Assembly: GCA_002782345.1 (NCBI GenBank) | Contig: PFHO01000041.1 | Coordinates: 1 to 9,068, forward strand | Direction: 5' to 3' | DNA length: 9,068 nt | DNA from: Candidatus Moranbacteria bacterium CG_4_8_14_3_um_filter_34_16 | GTDB lineage: Bacteria; Patescibacteriota; Minisyncoccia; Moranbacterales; UBA2206 | Part shown: positions 1 to 6,350 of the stretch, in pieces | Numbering within the stretch: the stretch's first letter is position 1 | How the letters are laid out: every line of letters starts with the position of its first letter | The notes under the pieces: generated by a model | The model's input: the letters and a program-made list of their open reading frames with translations, nothing else | Told to the model about the DNA's origin: nothing | Databases searched by the model: none | Made by a program: the position numbers and the translations under genes

Positions 1-52
1 ATATCTTGCCTAAAAAGCGTCTACAATTTGGGCAGTATATACTTTTAATCAT
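1..52 (-). CDS. Com-like small zinc-finger protein, N-terminal fragment (cut by window edge)
   Basis: Only the first 17 codons are inside the window (MIKSIYCPNCRRFLGKI). The ATG at 52-50 overlaps the portal stop codon as ATGA (52-49), and a GGAG at 61-64 lies 8 nt upstream, so both the start and translational coupling are well supported. A short strand followed by C-P-N-C close to the N-terminus, then R-R-F-L-G-K, resembles the first zinc knuckle of the Mu Com family, small proteins that in phage Mu activate translation of the DNA-modification gene mom. Com-like proteins also occur in head-gene clusters of other phages, where their role is not established. The second CxxC pair expected for the family would lie outside the window, so the assignment rests on one motif plus position. 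Confidence 0.55.
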   Translation of the reverse strand, partial: MIKSIYCPNCRRFLGKI

Positions 53-2121
53 TCCTTTGACTCCATTGGCAATAACTGACATTTACAATTTGGATGCAAG
101 TGTGCATTCTCTACAGTTTCATAATCAGGGTTGAATGTTCCTCCCTCTGTCCCTTCAACTTCTTTCCCCTGTGGCCAGAATGAATGACCAATTGGTTCTG
201 TCTTACCATCAAACGATAAACAGAACTCACACGCCCCGGGATTTGCATACCATTTTTTATAGTGTACCCATTCTGACTGCTTGTAAGCCTCCTCTGTGGC
301 ATTTACAGCGGTCCAATGAGTCTCTGACCGCGAAACTCTTTTATTGCGCCATTTCTTTGCATCATCATAAACACCGTTGACTCTCTTGGCCAATTTATCA
401 TTTGACTCCCCTGCTTTTAATCCCTCTGCCAATGTTTTAGATAATTGATCAATCGTCTCATCGTTGAATTTATATGACATTTTATACAAGTGGTCTTTCA
501 ACAACTTATCAAATGCTGGCGACATTATAAATTCCCCATCTGCTCCAACAAAAGTCATTCCCTGCTCTCCAATGTCTTGTGCCAATGTAATTATAATCGG
601 GGTTAATGCCAACATTAATTTTGCTGTCTCTTCTGCTTTATCAAATAGAGGGTCCTGATAATCCTTTGCTGTTAATTTCTTTTTAGGATCAACAATACTT
701 AAAACCTTATCCTCTTGCTCTGACAAATATTTAACAAATGCTTTCTTTAACTTTTTTTCATAACCAAGAGCGGTAACCTCTACTGTATTTTTTCTAAAAA
801 CTTCCTGTGGAGCATCATCTGACTTATCTGTTACGTCCCAGTCAATCCCCCCCTTTTTTTTTTGAGTTTTCGGAACTCTAATAATTAAACGAGCTTTTTT
901 CTCAACACCTTTTGATGCTGTACTATCCAAATCAACAGGTACCTGATTCAAACCAATGAACAATTGATTAGCTCCAACCGGCTTAAGCCCATCGGCGACT
1001 CTTGCCTCATCTCTTTGTATCCACTTGTCTGTGCCTTTTTCAAGTCTTGTTAATTCATAGTCCTTATCCTCCGGCACTATATTCTCGTGTCCAATCATTG
1101 TGCCATTTTCTTTATAAAATCTCTCATTCAATTTTTCCAAACCATCATCAATACGTTTCATCTGCGGATTGATTGTTCTCTTCATATAAATATATTCTAA
1201 TGTCTCAACGTTACTACGCCCTAAACCTTGAGCATCAGCCAACCCAACTAACGGCTTTGGAACTTTAAACATCTTGAACACATCATCAGCTGTAACATCT
1301 TTTAATGCCTTAAGGTCAATGTCTTGAAGCGATAAACCAATCTTCTCAAACTTTGCTGTGGCTCCCCTTACTATTGCAATTTTCCCCGCATTCTCGGCCC
1401 CTGACAATCCCTCACGCCATTGTCTCTTGAACTTTTGGAATGCCTCTTTTTTCATTGATCCGTCAAGAGTTAAAATACCTGCCGGCGTTGCGTTGTTTCT
1501 CAAAAAGTTTAATGAAAACCTTGATGCAAATCTTTCTGTGCCAACATAATCCAATGCTCTTTGTAAAATACCAATACCTCTATATGCATTATTCGGATTA
1601 AATGTTTTCCAATGATAAACTTCTTCGGGCATTAAAAACTGACCATCTGCTCCGTTCTTCATTAACTTGTAACCAACAATATATCCCTTATCAACAACAA
1701 CTTTCATTCTGTCCGGCCTGATTGTATAAATACCCTTTGGCTTTCCTGTTTGTTCTCCCAATGAAAAATACCAAAATACCTCACCAACCATATCTATAAA
1801 AGACTGTGTTGCTTCAAATAACTCAAACTTTGTCATTTCAGGATTCGGTTTTTCTAATAGCTTTAAAAACTCGTTCTTTGGCAGACGTTTTGTAGATCCA
1901 TCTTGCAACTCCTGATATGCATAATTCTCAATTGATGCAACTTCCTCTGCCCTTGATGAAACACACAAAGAGGCAAGTCCAATATATTCTTGTAAAACTT
2001 GCCTCTGATTTTGTGCTGGCTGTACCCCAAGATTATCAACAAAACCTTCCCCAGATTCACCGGGAATACCAAACCATCTTTTGCCAAAATAATTTCTTAT
2101 AAAACTTGGTACTATTTTCAT
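49..2121 (-). CDS. Portal protein fused to Mu-F/SPP1 gp7-like minor head domain
   Basis: This 690-aa protein combines two head-assembly functions. Residues about 1-400 look like an HK97-type portal: a helical start, the segment around residues 165-190 (EEVYHWKTFNPNNAYRGIGI), FLRNNATPAGIL near 207-217, and a C-terminal region near 275-330 with FKVPKPLVG. The portal is the dodecameric vertex ring through which DNA is packaged and the tail attaches. Residues about 555-686 look like a Mu F/SPP1 gp7 minor head domain: SRSETHWTAVNATEEAY at 598-613, C631-x2-C634, then HPNCKC at 676-681, a probable metal-binding set. Between them is a charged linker, about 400-450, with KKKGG encoded by an A10-G7 tract that could permit frameshifting (see separate entry). 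The ATG at 2121 has AAGGAA upstream. The two domains are usually separate adjacent genes; here the frame is continuous. The gene follows terL by 37 nt and overlaps the next gene by ATGA. Confidence 0.9.
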   Translation of the reverse strand: MKIVPSFIRNYFGKRWFGIPGESGEGFVDNLGVQPAQNQRQVLQEYIGLASLCVSSRAEEVASIENYAYQELQDGSTKRLPKNEFLKLLEKPNPEMTKFELFEATQSFIDMVGEVFWYFSLGEQTGKPKGIYTIRPDRMKVVVDKGYIVGYKLMKNGADGQFLMPEEVYHWKTFNPNNAYRGIGILQRALDYVGTERFASRFSLNFLRNNATPAGILTLDGSMKKEAFQKFKRQWREGLSGAENAGKIAIVRGATAKFEKIGLSLQDIDLKALKDVTADDVFKMFKVPKPLVGLADAQGLGRSNVETLEYIYMKRTINPQMKRIDDGLEKLNERFYKENGTMIGHENIVPEDKDYELTRLEKGTDKWIQRDEARVADGLKPVGANQLFIGLNQVPVDLDSTASKGVEKKARLIIRVPKTQKKKGGIDWDVTDKSDDAPQEVFRKNTVEVTALGYEKKLKKAFVKYLSEQEDKVLSIVDPKKKLTAKDYQDPLFDKAEETAKLMLALTPIIITLAQDIGEQGMTFVGADGEFIMSPAFDKLLKDHLYKMSYKFNDETIDQLSKTLAEGLKAGESNDKLAKRVNGVYDDAKKWRNKRVSRSETHWTAVNATEEAYKQSEWVHYKKWYANPGACEFCLSFDGKTEPIGHSFWPQGKEVEGTEGGTFNPDYETVENAHLHPNCKCQLLPMESKE
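847..863 (-). other. A10-G7 slippery tract, candidate frameshift or transcriptional slippage site
   Basis: Read on the coding strand, ten A (863-854) are followed by seven G (853-847). The codons are CAA AAA AAA AAG GGG GGG, so the tract contains an in-phase A_AAA_AAG heptamer, the same slippery sequence used in E. coli dnaX. A -1 shift after AAG gives Gly-Gly-Asp then TGA at 844-842, a product of 426 aa. A +1 shift gives six more codons and TAA at 833-831, a product of 429 aa. Both equal the portal domain alone. Downstream, TGACT (844-840) could pair with AGTCA (824-820), a weak 5-bp stem starting 8 nt beyond the heptamer. No strong internal Shine-Dalgarno is visible upstream. The tract is seen; its function is inferred. 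A homopolymer sequencing or assembly error is the main alternative. Confidence 0.5.
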
Positions 2122-2145
2122 ATAAAAATTTCCTTATTCTTTTTT

Positions 2146-2162
2146 TTATTATATCACATTAC
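2146..2162 (-). promoter_or_regulatory. Extended -10 promoter-like element upstream of the portal gene
   Basis: On the minus strand this reads GTAATGTGATATAATAA. It contains TGA immediately before TATAAT (2153-2148), the form of an extended -10 element, and ends 24 nt before the portal ATG, overlapping the last codons of terL. No convincing -35 box sits 16-18 nt upstream. A nearly identical 17-mer lies before terS (4008-4024). In DNA this AT-rich, such matches also arise by chance, so this is a candidate only. Confidence 0.3.
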
Positions 2163-3565
2163 AAAATATCAACATCATCTTCATTAATTATATTCTCTTC
2201 CCTATCTTTTAACCAGTGCGCGCCTGCCAATGCATCCGAGTAATCCGGTGACCTTCCCAATCTTTTTTTCATTATTTTTTTTGATTCAACAGTTGTTATT
2301 TTATCTTCATAAAAAACCTTATGAGCCAACAAATCTTGTTTTAGATTTTCAATAAATGGTATCCCCTCATATATTTTAAACTTACCATCGTCCATCTCTT
2401 GTACCATTTCCGAATATGCCTGACTCCTTAAATCTTTATAATCAGCAACACGCTGTTCTTCAAAAATACCAATCTCTTTATCAGCCGCATATCCTGCCTT
2501 GAATGTTTGAACAAAAAACTTCTTCTCTCTGCATTTATCAATTACACCCGCTCCTAACCCAACGCCATCAACCCCTGCATTTTCATAACCAACTTGATTT
2601 TTATCACAATAATCAATAAATGCTTCCGCAACTTTCATTAAAATTGGCTCTTCCTCTGAAATCTCAATTTCGGGAATAAAAATATCTGTGGCCATATCTC
2701 CCTCAATTAAACAAAATACCGTCTCATCTCTCCCCTCTCTTGCTATATCGGCAAAAGCAAATCTATCTGTTCCCTTTTTCTCTGCAATAGGTCTAATGGA
2801 CTTGTCCAATACTCTCAATGACACTAACGAATTTTTATCATCAATATATTCCCAAGATCCTTCCAAATATCTTTTACGATACTGCAACGGCATCTGTTTT
2901 AATCTTGCAATGTACTCATCGGGATTGTACGGATTATCCTCCGGCAATGATTGTATAAACAAGTAAGGCGCTTCCAACTTTCCTTTTAACCAAATATCAT
3001 AAAACCTTGCCTTAATCCAATTGTTTGCAGGGTTGCACGTCATAAATATAAATGCTGGGATATTGTACTCTGGCGGGTTTTCCCTTCCAACTCTTGTTGT
3101 CAACGTATCAAAAAAATCCTCAATAAACTCATTAACTTCATCTGCCATCGCGGCCGTTAATTCCATACCTTTTATTTTGTCAAAGTCCGGGTCTCTTGTG
3201 TGATCACCCTCCATAAACCATATCTGGCTTTTTGTCTCAATGAACTCCCAAACCATATCCTGTTTGTTAATATGAAAATCACGCCCCTCAATAATATTAT
3301 TCTGCCTACAATATTTTAAAAACGTCTGATACGTTGTCCTTTTCAAAACCGTCATATTCCTTCTAAAAACAGCAAACCTTAAACCATTATATTTCATTGC
3401 AAGATTTATAAAAATAGAAGCACCAAGATAAGACTTGCCACCACCTACTCCACCACCAAACAACAGATAAGAATAAATCCTTGTTCTAAGATACTTGAGG
3501 AGTTCCAGTTGCTTCGGGTTGAATATCCTCGTCCTTTTTATCTGACTCTTTGTCATCTCCGTCAT
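2159..3565 (-). CDS. terL: Terminase large subunit (packaging ATPase/nuclease)
   Basis: This 468-aa protein is the motor and nuclease that cuts concatemeric phage DNA and pumps it through the portal into the prohead. The ATPase domain shows Walker A GGGVGGGKS at residues 37-45, a Walker B region ending in acidic DE at 142-143 (TAAMADEVNEF), and coupling motif FMTCNPA at 174-180. The RNase H-fold nuclease domain shows the expected acidic positions: D273 in FADIAREGRDET, D333 in GVDGVGLGAG, and D441/D444 in SPDYSDALAG. Length and domain order are normal for tailed phages, so it looks complete and active. The ATG at 3565 has AGAGGA 8 nt upstream; the second ATG (M4) has GGAG too close to serve, so the first is preferred. 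The start lies 80 nt inside terS, implying coupled translation. It is followed after 37 nt by the portal gene, the classical terS-terL-portal order. Confidence 0.95.
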   Translation of the reverse strand: MTEMTKSQIKRTRIFNPKQLELLKYLRTRIYSYLLFGGGVGGGKSYLGASIFINLAMKYNGLRFAVFRRNMTVLKRTTYQTFLKYCRQNNIIEGRDFHINKQDMVWEFIETKSQIWFMEGDHTRDPDFDKIKGMELTAAMADEVNEFIEDFFDTLTTRVGRENPPEYNIPAFIFMTCNPANNWIKARFYDIWLKGKLEAPYLFIQSLPEDNPYNPDEYIARLKQMPLQYRKRYLEGSWEYIDDKNSLVSLRVLDKSIRPIAEKKGTDRFAFADIAREGRDETVFCLIEGDMATDIFIPEIEISEEEPILMKVAEAFIDYCDKNQVGYENAGVDGVGLGAGVIDKCREKKFFVQTFKAGYAADKEIGIFEEQRVADYKDLRSQAYSEMVQEMDDGKFKIYEGIPFIENLKQDLLAHKVFYEDKITTVESKKIMKKRLGRSPDYSDALAGAHWLKDREENIINEDDVDIL

Positions 3566-3974
3566 TTTCTTCTTCCTCTTTTATGTCTAATGCATTACCA
3601 AAAATATCAACAGTGTTAGCAATAGATCCCCCGTCTTTTCCTGTCTGCTCAATCCTTAATGAAAACTCTGACTTTGCTTTTCTCTCCAACCACCACTTTG
3701 CTGTTGCAACGTCCCCCTCATTGATGTTTGTAATAACAAGTTCTTTTGCTTTCATATTCGGATGACCTTTTGCATAAGTGATTTTGTCACTAAATGCTTT
3801 ATTTCTTTTTAGCTCTTCATAAAATGCATTCCTTGAAATTTGAGCATACAAACAAACTTCTGTATCATTAAATCCATTGTGAAATCCCGCAATTATTTTA
3901 ATTACAACCTCTGATGTAAATACAGTAGGTCTGCCTTTCTTAATTTTCTTTTTTTGTATAGTCTTCCCAGTCAT
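3486..3974 (-). CDS. terS: Terminase small subunit (DNA-recognition component)
   Basis: This 162-aa protein is the probable small terminase subunit, which recognises the packaging site and hands DNA to TerL. After a lysine-rich start, residues about 15-50 (from GRPTVFTSEVV through ARNAFYEELKR-like sequence ISRNAFYEELKR) form a helix-turn-helix like those of small terminases. A central helical part contains AKWWLERKAKSEFS near 92-105, a segment often seen in this family. The C-terminal 30 or so residues are very acidic and probably disordered; they are encoded where terL overlaps in another frame. The ATG at 3974 has an excellent AAAGGAG (3982-3988) at 7-nt spacing. The gene begins 35 nt inside the methyltransferase gene and ends 80 nt inside terL. 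Motif recognition plus its place directly before terL make the call strong. Confidence 0.85.
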   Translation of the reverse strand: MTGKTIQKKKIKKGRPTVFTSEVVIKIIAGFHNGFNDTEVCLYAQISRNAFYEELKRNKAFSDKITYAKGHPNMKAKELVITNINEGDVATAKWWLERKAKSEFSLRIEQTGKDGGSIANTVDIFGNALDIKEEEENDGDDKESDKKDEDIQPEATGTPQVS

Positions 3975-5223
3975 CTCTATGCTCCTTTAAAATTGCGTAC
4001 CTTTTTCTTATTATATCACAATACGCAGGGTCCAATTCCATTGTGTAACATACCCTGTTGTTTTGCTCGCAAGCTACCAGTGTTGATCCACTGCCTCCAA
4101 ATAAATCTAAAACTAAATCTCCAATTTGAGACGAACGCTTTAATCCTCTGACTGCCAAACCTGTAGGCCTTTGTGTTGGATGTTCGTAGTCGGCCATATT
4201 GTCCCTGTGCTGATACCATACATCCGCTAACTCCGCAAAATCGTTTATCTGAAGATTCCAAATGTCCTTTATATTTGTAACCAGTTTGTTTTTGTAACTC
4301 GTCTTGCCTTTCTTCCAACCAACCATACAAGGTTCGTATGCCCTGTGAAATAATTGTCCCCTTGACAACACCAGTCCATTCTTCACCCAAATGATTATCT
4401 GACTTATATGCCAACCCTCCCCCATCAGTGCTTCCCTATTAAAATGCTGATTCCTTGATGCATACCACCAATAGATACAAGAATCATCAGTTGAAAAATC
4501 ATATAAGTTCTGCGCAACCTTTTTGTAAAACTCCAATGCTTCTGCTTCTTTCAAATTGTCGTTGAATATTTTGCCATCGTGATGTTTATATTTTCCTGAA
4601 TTATAACTACCACCTCCCGGGCTTTTATAGTCAACCATATACGGTGGATCCGTAAAAATCATTCTCGCCTTTTTGCCATTCATTAAAATTGCAACATCCG
4701 CAGGATCATCACTTGATCCGCACATTACCCTATGCTCACCTAATAAATAAACCTCACCTTTTTTTGATTTGATATTATCCTCATCCGTCTCGGCTTCCGG
4801 CACTTCCCCATCTTCTGTAAATTGACTCAATACATCCTTTAGTTTGTAAGTTTTACCAACATCAATATGATACAATTCCAAATCAATCGGAACGTTGTAA
4901 ATCAACTCTGCCAATTGCTGTTGATCATAATCACCCGCTCTATCATTATCCGATAATGCATACTCAATCATTTCTGTTTCATCTTTTGTTTTTACATTTG
5001 AGCAAGCAACTTCCGTAACTCCTAGATCCATTAATGCGCGCAATCTCATATTTCCACCAATAACAATATTATCCTGATTAATTAATAAAGGTTTATAAAC
5101 TCCTAACTTTTCAATCTGCTTCTTTAACTTTATAAAATTCTTGTCTGATATTTGTCTTGGATTTTTGTCCCACAAAACAAGATCAGATGTTTTCTTGATT
5201 GTTATTTCTGCTTGATTTATCAT
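3940..5223 (-). CDS. ParB-like/DNA adenine-or-cytosine-N4 methyltransferase fusion
   Basis: This 427-aa protein probably transfers a methyl group from S-adenosylmethionine to the exocyclic amine of adenine (N6) or cytosine (N4) in DNA. Residues about 14-75 form a ParB/Srx-like N-terminal domain (LWDKNPRQI at 17-25; IVIGGNMRLRALMDLGV at 53-69), thought to help DNA binding in such fusions. The methyltransferase domain runs from about 155: catalytic motif IV TDPPY at 191-195, HPTQRPTGL at 348-356, SAM-binding motif I DLFGGSGST at 373-381, and MELDPAYC at 395-402. Motif IV before motif I is the beta-class arrangement. All core motifs are intact. The ATG at 5223 is 1 nt after the preceding stop, and its Shine-Dalgarno is weak (AGAG), suggesting coupling. 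It lies directly before terS, a common place for phage methylases. No restriction endonuclease is adjacent, so an orphan methylase protecting or marking phage DNA is most likely. Confidence 0.92.
   Translation of the reverse strand: MINQAEITIKKTSDLVLWDKNPRQISDKNFIKLKKQIEKLGVYKPLLINQDNIVIGGNMRLRALMDLGVTEVACSNVKTKDETEMIEYALSDNDRAGDYDQQQLAELIYNVPIDLELYHIDVGKTYKLKDVLSQFTEDGEVPEAETDEDNIKSKKGEVYLLGEHRVMCGSSDDPADVAILMNGKKARMIFTDPPYMVDYKSPGGGSYNSGKYKHHDGKIFNDNLKEAEALEFYKKVAQNLYDFSTDDSCIYWWYASRNQHFNREALMGEGWHISQIIIWVKNGLVLSRGQLFHRAYEPCMVGWKKGKTSYKNKLVTNIKDIWNLQINDFAELADVWYQHRDNMADYEHPTQRPTGLAVRGLKRSSQIGDLVLDLFGGSGSTLVACEQNNRVCYTMELDPAYCDIIRKRYAILKEHRDDWEDYTKKEN
3982..3988 (-). promoter_or_regulatory. 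Ribosome-binding site of terS, inside the methyltransferase gene
   Basis: AAAGGAG lies 7 nt before the terS ATG (3974-3972). It sits within the 3' end of the methyltransferase coding sequence and fixes the overlapping start of terS. Confidence 0.7.
4008..4024 (-). promoter_or_regulatory. Extended -10 promoter-like element upstream of terS
   Basis: On the minus strand this reads GTATTGTGATATAATAA, identical at 16 of 17 positions to the element before the portal gene (2146-2162). It has TGA next to TATAAT and ends 33 nt before the terS ATG. It lies inside the methyltransferase coding sequence (Y401-C-D-I-I405), so the codons may explain it. It is a candidate internal promoter for the packaging module, with no clear -35 box. 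Confidence 0.28.
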
Positions 5224-5224
5224 T

Positions 5225-5431
5225 TTAAAAATCTCTATAATTATTCTTAATTTTTAATATATCACTTAACTTTATTTTTGTACGCAATGCATTTGTTAAT
5301 AATATGCAAGCCGACAATTCTATCTCTTTTAAATATCCTCTAAAAAAACATTTATAACATAACGCATACTTGAACCCTGTATCTGATGCGTGACTTTTTA
5401 AAAACGTTTTCATTTCTTCTGAAAATTGCAT
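5225..5431 (-). CDS. Hypothetical 68-aa protein with a CxxC pair
   Basis: I do not recognise this protein. It is short and basic, with C25-x2-C28 followed by aromatic residues (CYKCFFRGY) and a third cysteine at 42; the set is too sparse to claim a zinc site. There is no signal peptide or clear membrane helix. It is wedged between the GT-A glycosyltransferase, which it overlaps by 22 nt, and the methyltransferase, which starts 1 nt after its stop. Two starts are possible: ATG at 5431 with a poor GGGA upstream, or the internal ATG at 5413, which forms an ATGA overlap (5413-5410) with the preceding stop and would give 62 aa. The ATGA type is used at two other junctions here, so the shorter form deserves weight. 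The tight fit suggests it is a real gene. Confidence 0.6.
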   Translation of the reverse strand: MQFSEEMKTFLKSHASDTGFKYALCYKCFFRGYLKEIELSACILLTNALRTKIKLSDILKIKNNYRDF

Positions 5432-6222
5432 TTCTCCATTTCCCAGTTACCTCTAACCTTATTATACACCGCTTGCGCCGATTTTTCGTCTGACCACAAA
5501 ACTAAACCATCATCATTGTGTCCTGTAACCAAAGACCAATCAATGTAACAATTGTAACCTTTCTTCCTTAAATCCAAACCGTAAACAACATCGGGCCCAA
5601 AACAATCTCCTTCCCACCTGAACTTATGCTTTTTATATAATTCTGTTTTTGTCATAAAACAATAAAATCCACCTGCGTCAATCTTCTCAATAAATCTTCC
5701 TTCCTTTTCTCTGGTATCCAAACAGGGCATTGATAGAATCTTTTTAGGATTTTTTAATTTGTCAACTCTCCACGCCCCCACATATTTTAAACTCCAACGC
5801 CCAACCTGTACTCCCTCTATAAAGCCACAATCAGGGCGTACAATAACAGGCATTATTTCATTAACTGACCACTCTGGGAATAATGTGTCATCCTCTACTC
5901 CAAAAATATATTTTGAATCATCCAACAACAACTCTTTTATTTTCGTGTGTGCCTCAACAATTCTGTCCCTCCTATGCAGTAACCGAACTTCTGACGGCGC
6001 CATATTCCCTGATACCTTACAAACCCAACGCCTGAATGTTTTTAAATACTCTTCTGTTTTTTTAATGCAAGGATTAATAACTCGGGGATCATCTGTATCA
6101 ACGTAAAAAATACCGTCAACATTTTCCCTGTTAACTTTTAGAGCATCCAAACAATCGAACAATCCTTTTAATGCCCAATGCCGTGTTACCGGAACTATTA
6201 TTGTTATTCTGCCTTTTTGTAT
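5410..6222 (-). CDS. GT-A-type glycosyltransferase, probably starting at an ATA codon
   Basis: This is probably a nucleotide-sugar-dependent glycosyltransferase acting in the cytoplasm on a virion protein, DNA or cell-surface substrate; the acceptor is unknown. With the start at 6222 it is 270 aa. Residues 5-14 (RITIIVPVTR) form the first beta strand of a GT-A fold; GVEDDTLFP at 108-116 carries a DxD-like acidic cluster (E110-D111-D112); DAGGFYCF at 182-189 and FGPDVVYGLDLRKKGY at 208-223 fit the acceptor/catalytic region. An in-frame TAG at 6234-6232 prevents a longer ORF, and no ATG or GTG precedes the conserved strand. The first canonical-type start, TTG at 6162, would delete that strand and has its purine tract too close. 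A perfect AGGAGG at 6228-6233 stands 5 nt before ATA, so ATA is the likely start. A one-base change from ATG, real or a sequencing error, would explain it. Confidence 0.8.
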   Translation of the reverse strand: MQKGRITIIVPVTRHWALKGLFDCLDALKVNRENVDGIFYVDTDDPRVINPCIKKTEEYLKTFRRWVCKVSGNMAPSEVRLLHRRDRIVEAHTKIKELLLDDSKYIFGVEDDTLFPEWSVNEIMPVIVRPDCGFIEGVQVGRWSLKYVGAWRVDKLKNPKKILSMPCLDTREKEGRFIEKIDAGGFYCFMTKTELYKKHKFRWEGDCFGPDVVYGLDLRKKGYNCYIDWSLVTGHNDDGLVLWSDEKSAQAVYNKVRGNWEMEKCNFQKK

Positions 6223-6350
6223 CTTTGCCTCCTATATATCCCGTCTATTCTTTTAATCGGTCTTAAAATAAAAAGTGGCATCGAACAATGGGATTGCTTT
6301 ATAAATTCGTCAAACACAATTCTGGCACATTTTATTTTAATTGTTTTCAT
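6204..6350 (-). CDS. Small ORF of 48 aa coupled to metK by ATGA
   Basis: This short frame begins MKTIKIKCARIVFDEF and ends in a very basic tail (RRQRYKKAE) before TAA at 6206-6204. Its ATG (6350-6348) overlaps the metK stop TGA (6349-6347) as ATGA, the same coupling seen at the portal/Com junction. A weak GGGA lies upstream. It fills the roughly 120-nt gap between metK and the glycosyltransferase start, overlapping the latter by 19 nt and containing its AGGAGG. I do not recognise the protein; C8 and C22 are its only cysteines. Translation through it may mainly serve to bring ribosomes to the ATA-started gene. The fit to both neighbours favours a real gene, but length alone is weak evidence. 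Confidence 0.5.
   Translation of the reverse strand: MKTIKIKCARIVFDEFIKQSHCSMPLFILRPIKRIDGIYRRQRYKKAE
6228..6233 (-). promoter_or_regulatory. Consensus AGGAGG ribosome-binding site before an ATA start
   Basis: AGGAGG is followed by a 5-nt spacer (CAAAG) and then ATA at 6222-6220. It lies inside the 3' end of the 48-aa small ORF. Its strength and position are the main evidence that the glycosyltransferase starts at ATA and not at the TTG 60 nt further on. Confidence 0.65.

Noticed and set aside
820..844. Stem-loop as a frameshift stimulator downstream of the A10-G7 tract
   Set aside because: Only about 5 bp (TGACT/AGTCA) with a long loop can be paired by eye, so it is too weak to list as its own element. 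The slippery tract stands without it.
2122..2158. Terminator between terL and the portal gene
   Set aside because: The short T/A-rich gap has an A-run but no GC-rich stem in either orientation, so no intrinsic terminator is supported.
2688..2966. Plus-strand 92-aa frame inside terL
   Set aside because: It is antisense to the TerL nuclease domain, with no promoter, ribosome-binding site or family resemblance.
4016..4414. Minus-strand 132-aa frame inside the methyltransferase gene
   Set aside because: It overlaps the conserved catalytic region in another frame and has no recognisable motif.
5759..6106. Plus-strand open frame of 115 aa opposite the GT-A glycosyltransferase
   Set aside because: It lies wholly within a well-supported minus-strand gene, is Ser/Thr-rich as expected of an antisense shadow, and shows no domain or ribosome-binding site.
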